This document shows positions 1 to 6,943 of a DNA stretch of 40,973 nt, piece by piece. Position 1 is the stretch's first letter. The number at the start of each line of letters is the position of its first letter. The stretch is from Arthrobacter sp. GTDB taxonomy: Bacteria; Actinomycetota; Actinomycetes; Actinomycetales; Micrococcaceae. Location of the stretch: contig JASLBS010000076.1 of assembly GCA_030146405.1 (NCBI GenBank), forward strand, positions 1 to 40,973, written 5' to 3'. Both the position numbers and the translations under genes were made by a program. A model generated the notes under the pieces. That model had not been told where the DNA came from. It worked only from the letters and a program-made list of their open reading frames with translations, and did not search any database.

Positions 1-1413
1 CTCCTTGAGCGCCGTGAGTACCTGCAGCGCAGTTGCGGGGTCCTCCATCAGTGCGGTCTCGGTGATCTCCAGCGTCAGCTGGCGGGGGTCGTACGCATGG
101 CGGGTCAGGATCTCGGAGACGAGCCCGAGGAGGTCGGGGTCGAGGAGCTGACGCGTGGAGAGGTTGACCGCGATCTCCACCGGCTTCTGCTCGGGGGAGA
201 GGTTCCGCCAGCGGGTACTCTGGCGGACGGCTTCCTCGAGCACCCACGCACCGAGGTTCCGGATGAGCCCGGATTCCTCCGCGAGGTCGATGAAGTCCGC
301 GGGTTGCAGCAGGCCACGCGTGGGGTGTTGCCACCGCACCAGCGCCTCCACACTGTTGACCCTCCCCGTGGAGAGGTCCACGCGGGGTTGATAGTGCAGG
401 CGGAGTTGCTCCGTGGCGATAGCCGTCCGCAGCTCGCCCAGCAGGTGCATCCGATTCACCGCCGGATCCACCTCGGTGGGGTCGTGCACCGCCCAGGTGT
501 TCCTGCCGCGGGCCTTCGCCTGGTACATGGCGATGTCCGCACCGCGGAGCAAACGGTCCGCGTTGGTGTACTGACGGTCCGCGAGCGCCACCCCGATGCT
601 CGCCGAACAGACCACTTCGAGGTCCTCGATCACCATGGTGGTGTTGATCACCCGAAGGATCCTGTCAGCGAGGTGCCCCGCCTCCTCCAGTCCGGTGACG
701 TGTTCGAGGATCACGAACTCGTCGCCCGCGAATCGCGCCACCGTGCTCGCGGCACGGACGTTGGCGCGGAGCCGCTGCGCAACGATCGTCAGGAGCTCGT
801 CCCCGGCACCATGACCCAGGCTGTCATTGACCGCCTTGAACCGATCGAGGTCGAGGAAGAGGACCGCCAGTTCGCGATTCAGCATCCCGCGCTCGGCCAG
901 CGCGTTCTCGAGGGTGGATGCCAGGCCGGCGCGGTTCGGGAGCCCCGTGAGCGTGTCGTGCAGTGCAAGGTGCTGCAGCCCGGCCTCGGCCTTCATGCTC
1001 CGGGTCTCCGACTCCTCGGCGCGGCGCCGGGCTGCTACGAGTTCCAGTTCGTACTTGCGCCGCTCGTGGGCGCTGAAGACGATCACCCTGACACTTCCAT
1101 GGCCGGCGGCATCGGAGGTGCGGACGGCGGTGAGCAGCGCCGCCTTCCGCACGCCCTCGGCATCCAGGACCTCCAGGGACACCTCCGAGACGGCGCCGGA
1201 GAGCCTCAACTGGGGGATGCAGTGTGTGGAGAAGAGAAGGCGGTCCCCCATCGGAAGAAGGCGCTGCAGCGGAGTACCGAGGAGAGCCTCCCGCCGATGC
1301 CCCGTCCAGTGGAGGAAGGTGTCGTTGATCATCCGGATGGTGCCGTCGTCGTCGAGGAGCAGATAGCCACAGGGTGCCTGCTGGAAGAACTGTTCGTAAT
1401 CCGGTGAATCCAT
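1..1413 (-). CDS. PAS-GGDEF-EAL cyclic-di-GMP signalling protein, C-terminus cut by window edge
   Basis: Reverse-strand frame open from an ATG at 1413 to the window edge (471 codons seen). Order of parts: an N-terminal PAS-like region (about residues 5-115), a short linker helix (about 118-145), a GGDEF domain with the signature RFAGDEF at 227-233, and an EAL domain whose EAL signature is E356-L358 inside SVEALVRWQHP. NLST near 417 and LEITET near 448 are further EAL-domain elements. The end of the EAL domain, including the expected DDFG-type motif, is missing, so phosphodiesterase competence cannot be judged. The first GGDEF residue is Ala, a substitution compatible with activity in some proteins. 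No transmembrane segment, so cytoplasmic. The ATG overlaps the stop of the upstream hydrolase gene (TGATG), implying translational coupling. Likely role: make and/or break c-di-GMP in response to a signal read by the PAS region. Confidence 0.93.
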   Translation of the reverse strand, partial: MDSPDYEQFFQQAPCGYLLLDDDGTIRMINDTFLHWTGHRREALLGTPLQRLLPMGDRLLFSTHCIPQLRLSGAVSEVSLEVLDAEGVRKAALLTAVRTSDAAGHGSVRVIVFSAHERRKYELELVAARRRAEESETRSMKAEAGLQHLALHDTLTGLPNRAGLASTLENALAERGMLNRELAVLFLDLDRFKAVNDSLGHGAGDELLTIVAQRLRANVRAASTVARFAGDEFVILEHVTGLEEAGHLADRILRVINTTMVIEDLEVVCSASIGVALADRQYTNADRLLRGADIAMYQAKARGRNTWAVHDPTEVDPAVNRMHLLGELRTAIATEQLRLHYQPRVDLSTGRVNSVEALVRWQHPTRGLLQPADFIDLAEESGLIRNLGAWVLEEAVRQSTRWRNLSPEQKPVEIAVNLSTRQLLDPDLLGLVSEILTRHAYDPRQLTLEITETALMEDPATALQVLTALKE

Positions 1414-2255
1414 CAGCAGTGCCGCTTCAGGTACTCCACGATGGCGGCGGCGGTCTCCGCCGGGGCGCTGGCCTGGGGCACGTGACCCGATGCGCGCAGT
1501 TCCACGAGTTCACTTCCCGCGAGGGCGTCCTGCAGGTACCGGCCGATCTCCGGTGGAGCCAGCATGTCATCGGAGCACTGCAGGATCAGCGCCGGAACCC
1601 GGACGGACGTGAGGCTTTCCCGCACGTCGGACAGGAACGAGACGCGGGCGAAGTTCCGCGCCGTGTCAGGATTCGTGCTGCAGAAGCTGGTGGTCAGTTC
1701 GGCGCCGAGCTCGGGAGTCCCGGGATTGCCCATGACCATCGGGGCAATCGCTGCGGACCACGCGAAGTAGTTGCTGTCCAGGGATTCGAGGAGGTCGTCG
1801 ATGTCCGTGCGTGTGAATCCGCCCACGTAGCCCTGGGCGGGCTCGTCGATGTACGAGGGTGACGGCGCCACGAGGATCAGCCTGGTGAACAGCTCCGGCT
1901 CCGCGACGGCCGCGAGCAGGGCCATCATGGTCGCCACGCTGTGTGCCACCAGGGTGACCTCGTGCAGGTCCATGACGTCGCACAGCACCAGGATGTCCGC
2001 GACGTACCCGTCGAGGTTCGAGTACCTGTCGGCGTCGTACGCGGCCTGGTCGGACGACCCCGACCCCATGTGGTCGAAGAGCACCACCCGGTACTGGTCC
2101 GTGAAGTACGGGATGAGGCGGTGCCACATGTGCTGGTCGCACCCGAAACCGTGAGCGAACAGCAGTACCGGGCCATCCGCCCGGCCGGTGACCGTGACAT
2201 GATGACGGAGCATCACGTCCGCCGGCGCAAGAGACAGGGCGTTCTCGGTGGTCAT
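1413..2255 (-). CDS. RsbQ-like alpha/beta hydrolase, probable sensor partner of the PAS protein
   Basis: 280-residue alpha/beta hydrolase. Seen: oxyanion region HGFGCDQHMW (35-44), nucleophile elbow AHSVAT with Ser106, an acidic SDD at 228-230 and His258 in GHVPQ. The pattern of HGFGCDQ, FDHMGSGSSD, RYSNLDGY, FCSTNPDTARNFA and LILQCSDD closely follows Bacillus RsbQ and the plant KAI2/D14 receptors, which bind or cleave a small hydrophobic ligand. An upstream in-frame start would add 27 residues, but GAGGAA lies just before the ATG at 2255, so that start is chosen. The stop codon overlaps the ATG of the PAS-GGDEF-EAL gene. RsbQ is known to work with the PAS domain of RsbP; here the same partnership with a c-di-GMP output is inferred from gene coupling. 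Whether it turns over a substrate or only binds one cannot be told. Confidence 0.9.
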   Translation of the reverse strand: MTTENALSLAPADVMLRHHVTVTGRADGPVLLFAHGFGCDQHMWHRLIPYFTDQYRVVLFDHMGSGSSDQAAYDADRYSNLDGYVADILVLCDVMDLHEVTLVAHSVATMMALLAAVAEPELFTRLILVAPSPSYIDEPAQGYVGGFTRTDIDDLLESLDSNYFAWSAAIAPMVMGNPGTPELGAELTTSFCSTNPDTARNFARVSFLSDVRESLTSVRVPALILQCSDDMLAPPEIGRYLQDALAGSELVELRASGHVPQASAPAETAAAIVEYLKRHC

Positions 2256-2417
2256 TGTGTTCCTCGTGGGGCTGATCGACGGAGCGTTCCGAGGGTCACT
2301 GTCGGCACCGACGGGCAATCCGTTACCTGCGGACACCGATTTGGCCGGAATTTCAGCGGCAAAGATGAAGATATCCGCCGTGCCGGGCGCCGAGGATCCC
2401 GAGGTTCCCGGAAGCAG

Positions 2418-2458
2418 AGCGGCGCCGTCCCGGGATCGTGCTCCGGTACGGCGCCGCT
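2418..2458 (-). terminator. Terminator hairpin after tctA
   Basis: Perfect 11-bp inverted repeat, AGCGGCGCCGT at 2418-2428 and ACGGCGCCGCT at 2448-2458, with further CCGG/CCGG pairing in the loop. It lies 13 bp beyond the tctA stop on the minus strand. There is no T-run, which is common for GC-rich actinobacterial terminators. The remaining gap up to the hydrolase start at 2255 holds no gene I can support. Confidence 0.7.
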
Positions 2459-2471
2459 GCAGGGTGGCGGG

Positions 2472-3977
2472 TCAGACGTCCTGCATCTGCCGCGCACGGA
2501 TCTTTCGGGTGACGCCGTAGATCACCACCAGGACCAGGACCACGTAGAGCGTGATGGAGATACCACTCGAGATCAGCACCGTGGCGTCACCGCCGCTGGA
2601 TGCCAGGGCGTTGCGCAGGCTCGTCTCGGCGAGCGGCCCGAGGACCACGCCGATCATCACGGGCGCCAGTGGGAACCCGTAGCGGCGCAGCAGGAACCCC
2701 ACGAAACCGATCCCGAACACCAGGAGCAGGTCGGAGACGGCGGCCGACGTGGCGTAGACACCGAGGGCGCAGAACACCGAGATACCCGCGTACAGGTAGG
2801 GCTTGGGCACCAGGATCAACTTGGCCCAGATGGGCGCGAAGGGCAGATTCAGGATGAGGAGCATGACCAGACCCACGAAGAGGCTCGCCAGGAGCGCCCA
2901 CACGAGGTCGGGGCTCCGCTCGAACAGCAGCGGTCCGGGCTGGAGTCCGTACTGCTGGAACGCTGCGAGCATGATGGCCGCCGTCGCGGAAGTGGGCAGG
3001 CCGAGGGCCAGGAGTGCGCCCATAGCGGTACCGGAGGTGGCGTTGCCCGCAGCTTCCGGTGCAGCGACACCACGGATGGCGCCACGGCCGAACTTCGGGT
3101 TCTTGCTCTTGCGGTCCAGGCTGCGTTCCGTGCCGTACGCCATGAAGGTGGGGACCTCGGCTCCACCCACCGGGATGACGCCGAAGGGAACACCGAACGC
3201 CGTCCCTCGCAGCCAGGCCGGCAGTGCCTCGCGGAACTCGGCCTTCGAGAGGTAGGGGCGGGCCGAGATGGTCACCGCACGCAGCACGGGGTCCCGGTGA
3301 ATACGCGAGGCCACGTGGAACACCTCGCCCAGCGCCAGGATGCCCACGGTGATCACGATGATGCTGACGCCGTCGAACAGTTCGGGGATACCGAAGGTGA
3401 ACCGGGCCGCACCTGAGATGCCGTCGATGCCGATCACTGCCAGGGTGAGCCCGATCATCAGGGCGGACAGCCCCTTGGTCACGGAGTCGGAGACCACCGA
3501 CGCCGTGGCGATGAAGGCGAAGATCGCCAGGGCGAAGTATTCACCCGGGCCGAAGAGCACTGCCAGTTCGGCCAGTCGGGGCGCGAAGAACACCACGATC
3601 GTGGTGGCGATGATGCCACCGATGAACGCGCCGATCGCCGCCGTGGCGAGGGCCTGGGGCGCGCGGCCGTCCTTCGCCATCCGGTGGCCCTCGAAGGTGG
3701 TGGCGATCGCGGTACCGCCGCCGGGGGTGTTCATCAGGATGCCCATGGTGGAATCGCCGAAGAGGCCACCGAAGTACACGCCGGCGAACATGATGAAGGC
3801 GCCCACGGGGTCCAGGCTGAAGGTGACGGGCAGGAGCAGGGCCACCGCCATCGCCGAACCGAGGCCCGGGAGCACGCCGACGGCGGTACCGAGCAGGGCT
3901 CCGACGAACACCCAGAGCAGGTTGATGGGGGTGAGGGCCTGCGAGAAGCCCTCGAGCAGGAGACTGAGGGAATCCAT
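2472..3977 (-). CDS. tctA: Tripartite tricarboxylate transporter, large membrane subunit TctA
   Basis: 501 residues, the usual TctA length, almost entirely hydrophobic with about a dozen membrane segments. The N-terminus with LLGTAVGVLPGLGSAMAVAL (residues 28-47) and the later stretch GTAMGALLALGLPTSATAA match the two conserved glycine/proline-rich repeats of the family. TctA is the large permease of a secondary, ion-driven system that takes a carboxylate from the periplasmic-type binding protein TctC. The ATG overlaps the tctB stop (TGATG), and GGAAGG in the tctB end can serve as ribosome site, so the two are coupled. Last gene of the tctC-usp-tctB-tctA run. Citrate or a related tricarboxylate is the likely substrate because of the neighbouring aconitase-type gene, but the family also moves other carboxylates. 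Confidence 0.95.
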   Translation of the reverse strand: MDSLSLLLEGFSQALTPINLLWVFVGALLGTAVGVLPGLGSAMAVALLLPVTFSLDPVGAFIMFAGVYFGGLFGDSTMGILMNTPGGGTAIATTFEGHRMAKDGRAPQALATAAIGAFIGGIIATTIVVFFAPRLAELAVLFGPGEYFALAIFAFIATASVVSDSVTKGLSALMIGLTLAVIGIDGISGAARFTFGIPELFDGVSIIVITVGILALGEVFHVASRIHRDPVLRAVTISARPYLSKAEFREALPAWLRGTAFGVPFGVIPVGGAEVPTFMAYGTERSLDRKSKNPKFGRGAIRGVAAPEAAGNATSGTAMGALLALGLPTSATAAIMLAAFQQYGLQPGPLLFERSPDLVWALLASLFVGLVMLLILNLPFAPIWAKLILVPKPYLYAGISVFCALGVYATSAAVSDLLLVFGIGFVGFLLRRYGFPLAPVMIGVVLGPLAETSLRNALASSGGDATVLISSGISITLYVVLVLVVIYGVTRKIRARQMQDV

Positions 3978-4534
3978 CAGAACATCCCTTCCAGGATGCC
4001 GGAGGGCAGGGCGAGCCCCAGCCCGGCGGAGAACGCGACCTGGATGAAGGAGGAGAAGACGAGGGCCAGCCCGGGGTCGAAGTAGCGCCTGCGGCTACCG
4101 AGGGCGTAGGCGATCGCCCAGAACAGGAGCGCGGCCGAGAGGATCCAGCCGACGGGTTCGAGCAGGAAACAGAAGACCAGGAATGCACCGAGGACCATGC
4201 CGAGTGACTTCCAGTCGCTGTGCGTCCGGTACTGGGGTGCCGACCCGTCCGGGGTGGCGGCTGTGGTGTCCGCCGGTTCCGGGTTCCGGAAGGTCTGCAC
4301 GGCCAGGAGCGCCGCGAGGACGAAGGAGGCGATGGCGATCAGGACGGGGAAGAACTGCGGTCCGGGTGAATTGGCGCCCGGGGGTACATCCATCGTGGTG
4401 ACACCGACGCTGAGGTACACCCCGACCCCGGCGACGAGGAGGGCCAGGACCAGTTCGCTCTTCCCGGTAAGGATCCCGTGGGAAGGGTTCTGGCGCGACT
4501 GCTCGGGTGCCTGGTGCGTGGTCTCAGAACTCAT
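3977..4534 (-). CDS. tctB: Tripartite tricarboxylate transporter, small membrane subunit TctB
   Basis: 185-residue protein with four predicted membrane segments (about 26-45, 63-82, 108-140 as a helical pair, and 155-175), an acceptable TctB layout. Between segments two and three is a hydrophilic stretch of about 30 residues rich in Ala, Thr, Pro and Asp. The motif GPQFFPVL in the second segment is typical of TctB. Start ATG at 4534 lies 11 bp inside the end of the usp gene, with GAAGG nine bases upstream; its stop overlaps the tctA start. Small subunit of the TctCBA importer in the cytoplasmic membrane. Confidence 0.92.
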   Translation of the reverse strand: MSSETTHQAPEQSRQNPSHGILTGKSELVLALLVAGVGVYLSVGVTTMDVPPGANSPGPQFFPVLIAIASFVLAALLAVQTFRNPEPADTTAATPDGSAPQYRTHSDWKSLGMVLGAFLVFCFLLEPVGWILSAALLFWAIAYALGSRRRYFDPGLALVFSSFIQVAFSAGLGLALPSGILEGMF

Positions 4535-4928
4535 CGTGCACGGCCTTCACGGCGATCACGGGGACGCGCGCACCGAGCAGGATGCGCTGGGCGTTGGAGC
4601 CGAGGAGGAACTTGCCCACGCGTGAGCGGCTGCGGATGCCGATGACGATCAGGGCGGCGTCGAGTGCCTGCGCCGCGTCGAGGAGTTCGTCCGGTGCGTC
4701 GTCGCTACGATCGCTTCGTGCCAGCCAGCGGTGTGCGACGCCGCTCTGGTCGATGCGAGCGGCAGCGGGCGAGTCCGAGGGTGGAGCGTAGTTGCGGTCG
4801 GCGTCGGTGGTCTTCTCGTCGAGGTCGAAGACGACCAGTTCGGCGCCGTCCTTCCGGGCGAGCCCGATGGCGTGGTCCAGGGCTGCTTCGCCCTCGGGTG
4901 TATGGGCGTAGCCCGCGAAGATGGTCAT
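4524..4928 (-). CDS. Universal stress protein inside the tct operon
   Basis: 134-residue single UspA domain starting MTIFAGYAHTPEGEAALDHA and ending with the nucleotide-loop region IGIRSRSRVGKFLLGSNAQR. The family's G-2x-G-9x-G-S signature is nearly kept: the second Gly is Ser. Binding of ATP or another nucleotide is therefore likely but unproven. The reading frame is open further upstream, but AAGGA lies nine bases before the ATG at 4928, which also matches the domain start. It sits 44 bp after tctC and overlaps tctB by 11 bp, so it is part of the transporter operon and not a chance neighbour. A role in tuning the transporter under stress is inference. Confidence 0.92.
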   Translation of the reverse strand: MTIFAGYAHTPEGEAALDHAIGLARKDGAELVVFDLDEKTTDADRNYAPPSDSPAAARIDQSGVAHRWLARSDRSDDAPDELLDAAQALDAALIVIGIRSRSRVGKFLLGSNAQRILLGARVPVIAVKAVHDEF

Positions 4929-4972
4929 AGGGGTGTTCCTTGGCTTGCAGGGTGAGTGGGTGGGGCGTGTGG

Positions 4973-5989
4973 TCAGTAGCCGAGTTCGGCCCAGATGCCG
5001 TTGACGAACTCGGCCTCGGCCTCGAGGCTCCGGGCGAACTCGTCGCCGACCATGAACGTGTCCGTCCATTGATTGCGTTCGATGGCCTGCTGCCATTCCG
5101 GGGTCTCGACGGCCTCGGAGACGATGGTCTCCAGTTCTGCCTTCTGCTCGTCCGTGATGCCGGGCGGTGCAACGATCCCGCGCCAGTTGGTGAGGGAGAC
5201 GTCGTAACCGAGCTCCACCAGGGTGGGCAGATCGATGCTCTCCACCGGTTCGGGAGCCGAGACGGCAAGGGCACGCAACGAGCCAGACTCGATCTGTGCG
5301 GCGAAGTCGGTGTTCCCGCTGACCGAGGCCTTGATGGTGCCCGAGAGCAGCGACGTGGCCAGCTCTGCACCACCGGAGTAGGCGATGTAGTTGACGTCGT
5401 TGGGATCGATCCCGGTCTCCCGGGCCAGCTGACTGATGATCATCTGGTCCACGCTCCCGAGGGACCCTCCGCCGAAGGCGAACCGTGCCGGATCGGCCTT
5501 CCAGGCCTCGACGAGGTCCTCGATGCTCTGGATCGGCGAGGATGCGGGAACCACCACGACGTCGTAGTCGTCGGCGAGCCGGGCGATCGGCGTGACATCC
5601 CCGAGGTTCGTCTCCGACCCGTTGATGGCGATGGCCCCCAGCATGGTGATACCCGTGATCATCATCGTCGACGATTCACCGCCCATACCCGCCAGCCGGG
5701 TGAGGCCGATGGTCCCGCCGGCCCCGGGGATGTTCACCACCTGCGGATTGTTGACGATTCCCTGTGCTCGCATGGACTGTTGCAGTTCGCGGCCGGCGGT
5801 ATCCCAGCCACCTCCCGCACCTGCCGGTGCGATCAGGTTCAGCCGGGCCCGGGCGTTGTTCCCGGTGCCGCTCGTGGCGGCGTCGGTGACGGCTGTGCCC
5901 ACGATGGTCAGCCCGACGAGGACTCCGAGGATCGTGAGGATCCGGGCTCCGCCGGTGCGGCGATTCCCGGTTCGTGGAACGTGTGCCAA
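4973..5989 (-). CDS. tctC: Tricarboxylate-binding protein TctC (Bug family)
   Basis: 338 residues. An N-terminal hydrophobic segment (about 15-38, ILTILGVLVGLTIVGTAV) without a lipobox cysteine suggests an uncleaved or Sec-type signal anchor. The mature part has Bug/TctC hallmarks: NLIAPAGAGGGWDTAGR near residues 51-67, NIPGAGGTIGLTRL around 85-98, and GGGSLGSVDQM further on. It captures the carboxylate outside the membrane for TctAB. The start is TTG, supported by AAGGGG nine bases upstream; no in-frame ATG fits better. First gene of tctC-usp-tctB-tctA. A GntR-type half-conserved operator lies 75 bp upstream, and a 6-bp-stem hairpin (6029-6046) lies between that site and the start. Confidence 0.93.
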   Translation of the reverse strand: MAHVPRTGNRRTGGARILTILGVLVGLTIVGTAVTDAATSGTGNNARARLNLIAPAGAGGGWDTAGRELQQSMRAQGIVNNPQVVNIPGAGGTIGLTRLAGMGGESSTMMITGITMLGAIAINGSETNLGDVTPIARLADDYDVVVVPASSPIQSIEDLVEAWKADPARFAFGGGSLGSVDQMIISQLARETGIDPNDVNYIAYSGGAELATSLLSGTIKASVSGNTDFAAQIESGSLRALAVSAPEPVESIDLPTLVELGYDVSLTNWRGIVAPPGITDEQKAELETIVSEAVETPEWQQAIERNQWTDTFMVGDEFARSLEAEAEFVNGIWAELGY

Positions 5990-6064
5990 TGGTATGGACC
6001 CCTTGCGGCGTTGACGGGTGGAGCCGCCTGCGGGTGAGGCCCCGCAAACAGCAAAGGACTACAA

Positions 6065-6079
6065 GTTATAGCCGGTCAC
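6065..6079. promoter_or_regulatory. Probable GntR operator upstream of tctC
   Basis: GTTATAGCCGGTCAC matches the perfect palindrome found before the aconitase gene (6908-6922) at 12 of 15 positions; the left half GTTATAG is identical and the right half is degenerate. It lies in the 128-bp gap between gntR and tctC, 75 bp before the tctC start. Joint control of tctC and the aconitase gene by the adjacent regulator is inference from this repeat. Confidence 0.55.
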
Positions 6080-6117
6080 CTGTGATGTCCAGCACGTTAC
6101 GGCCGCTGCGCGCTGCA

Positions 6118-6795
6118 CTACGCCCCGGTGGCCTCCAGGGCCGTGATCGCCCGGCGCCCCAGGCTGTGCCGGACGTGGAGTTGCATGGCATCGTGAGCAC
6201 CCGTGGCATCGCCCGCCTCCACCGCCAGGAGGATCTCCTCGTGCTCGCCCTTGATCCTGGCGCTGTCATCGGGGGAATCGGCGCTCGCCCGCAGGCCGAT
6301 CAGGCGGTACCGGTCCGATTTGTCCCACAGCTGCTCGAGGATGCCCACGAGGATCGCGTTGCCCGAGGCACGATAGACGGCCCGATGGAACTCGCGGTGG
6401 GCCATCAGGGCATCCAGGCTGGTGTCATCCCGCAGCGGCGTCAGCCGTGTCAGCGCCTGGTCCATCTGCCTCAGCTGCTCCTCCGTGCGGCGCTCGGCGG
6501 CGAGACCGGCTGCCAGTGGGTCGACTCGCTCACGCACCTCATGGAGATGGCGCGCCTCCTGGGCCGACACCGCGGAGACGCGCGCATCGCGGTGGGCCTC
6601 GAGCAGGATCATTCCCTCCGCCGCCAGGCGACGGATCGCTTCCCGCAGGGGGGTGGTGCTGACGCCGAGCTCCTCGGCGAGCCGCCCCTGGCTGATCACG
6701 GTGCCTGGCGGGAGCTCTCCGGTGAGGATGCGTGAGCGTACCTGCGCATAGGCGTAGTCGTTCTTGGTCAGTACTGCCGCTGCTGCGGAGATCAT
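6118..6795 (-). CDS. GntR-family regulator, FCD subfamily, probable regulator of tct and aconitase genes
   Basis: 225-residue transcription factor. N-terminal winged helix (about 14-75) with the GntR signature GRLAEELGVSTTPLREAIRR, followed by an alpha-helical FCD ligand domain (about 85-215). In the FCD metal-site motif the usual Asp before xxFH appears to be His (HREFHRAV, then ASGN). FCD domains usually bind a metal and a carboxylate effector such as citrate or a dicarboxylate. The frame extends upstream to 6873, but GGGAG lies seven bases before the ATG at 6795 and the N-terminal domain begins there. It is divergent from the aconitase gene and transcribed toward tctC. A perfect palindrome in the divergent gap and a related site before tctC are its likely targets. 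Repressor is the more common mode for this family, but the sign is not visible in the sequence. Confidence 0.93.
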   Translation of the reverse strand: MISAAAAVLTKNDYAYAQVRSRILTGELPPGTVISQGRLAEELGVSTTPLREAIRRLAAEGMILLEAHRDARVSAVSAQEARHLHEVRERVDPLAAGLAAERRTEEQLRQMDQALTRLTPLRDDTSLDALMAHREFHRAVYRASGNAILVGILEQLWDKSDRYRLIGLRASADSPDDSARIKGEHEEILLAVEAGDATGAHDAMQLHVRHSLGRRAITALEATGA

Positions 6796-6907
6796 GCCGT
6801 GCTCCCGCCCCCTACCCGTATCGAATCCTCCGTAGTGTAGTCGCGCGTGCTTTCGAGACTCCGCACGGTCCACTACCGAGCTGCCCGTGCCGTGCTCCCG
6901 GTGAAGT

Positions 6908-6922
6908 GTTATAGCCTATAAC
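6908..6922. promoter_or_regulatory. Perfect 15-bp palindromic operator before the aconitase gene
   Basis: GTTATAGCCTATAAC is a perfect inverted repeat (GTTATAG, central C, CTATAAC). It ends 21 bp before the aconitase GTG start and is AT-rich against a GC-rich background. TATAAC inside it could serve as a -10 element, so a bound regulator would block transcription. The size and symmetry suit a GntR/FCD dimer, and the gntR gene is divergent from here. Confidence 0.72.
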
Positions 6923-6943
6923 CTCACCGTTCAGGGAGGCAGC

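Noticed and set aside
97..1407. 436-residue plus-strand open frame
   Set aside because: Arg/Gly/Val/Leu-rich shadow of the PAS-GGDEF-EAL gene on the other strand; no domain and no ribosome site.
1941..3416. 491-residue plus-strand open frame over tctA
   Set aside because: Composition (His/Arg/Gly/Asp repeats) is that of an antisense shadow; the minus strand encodes a clear TctA.
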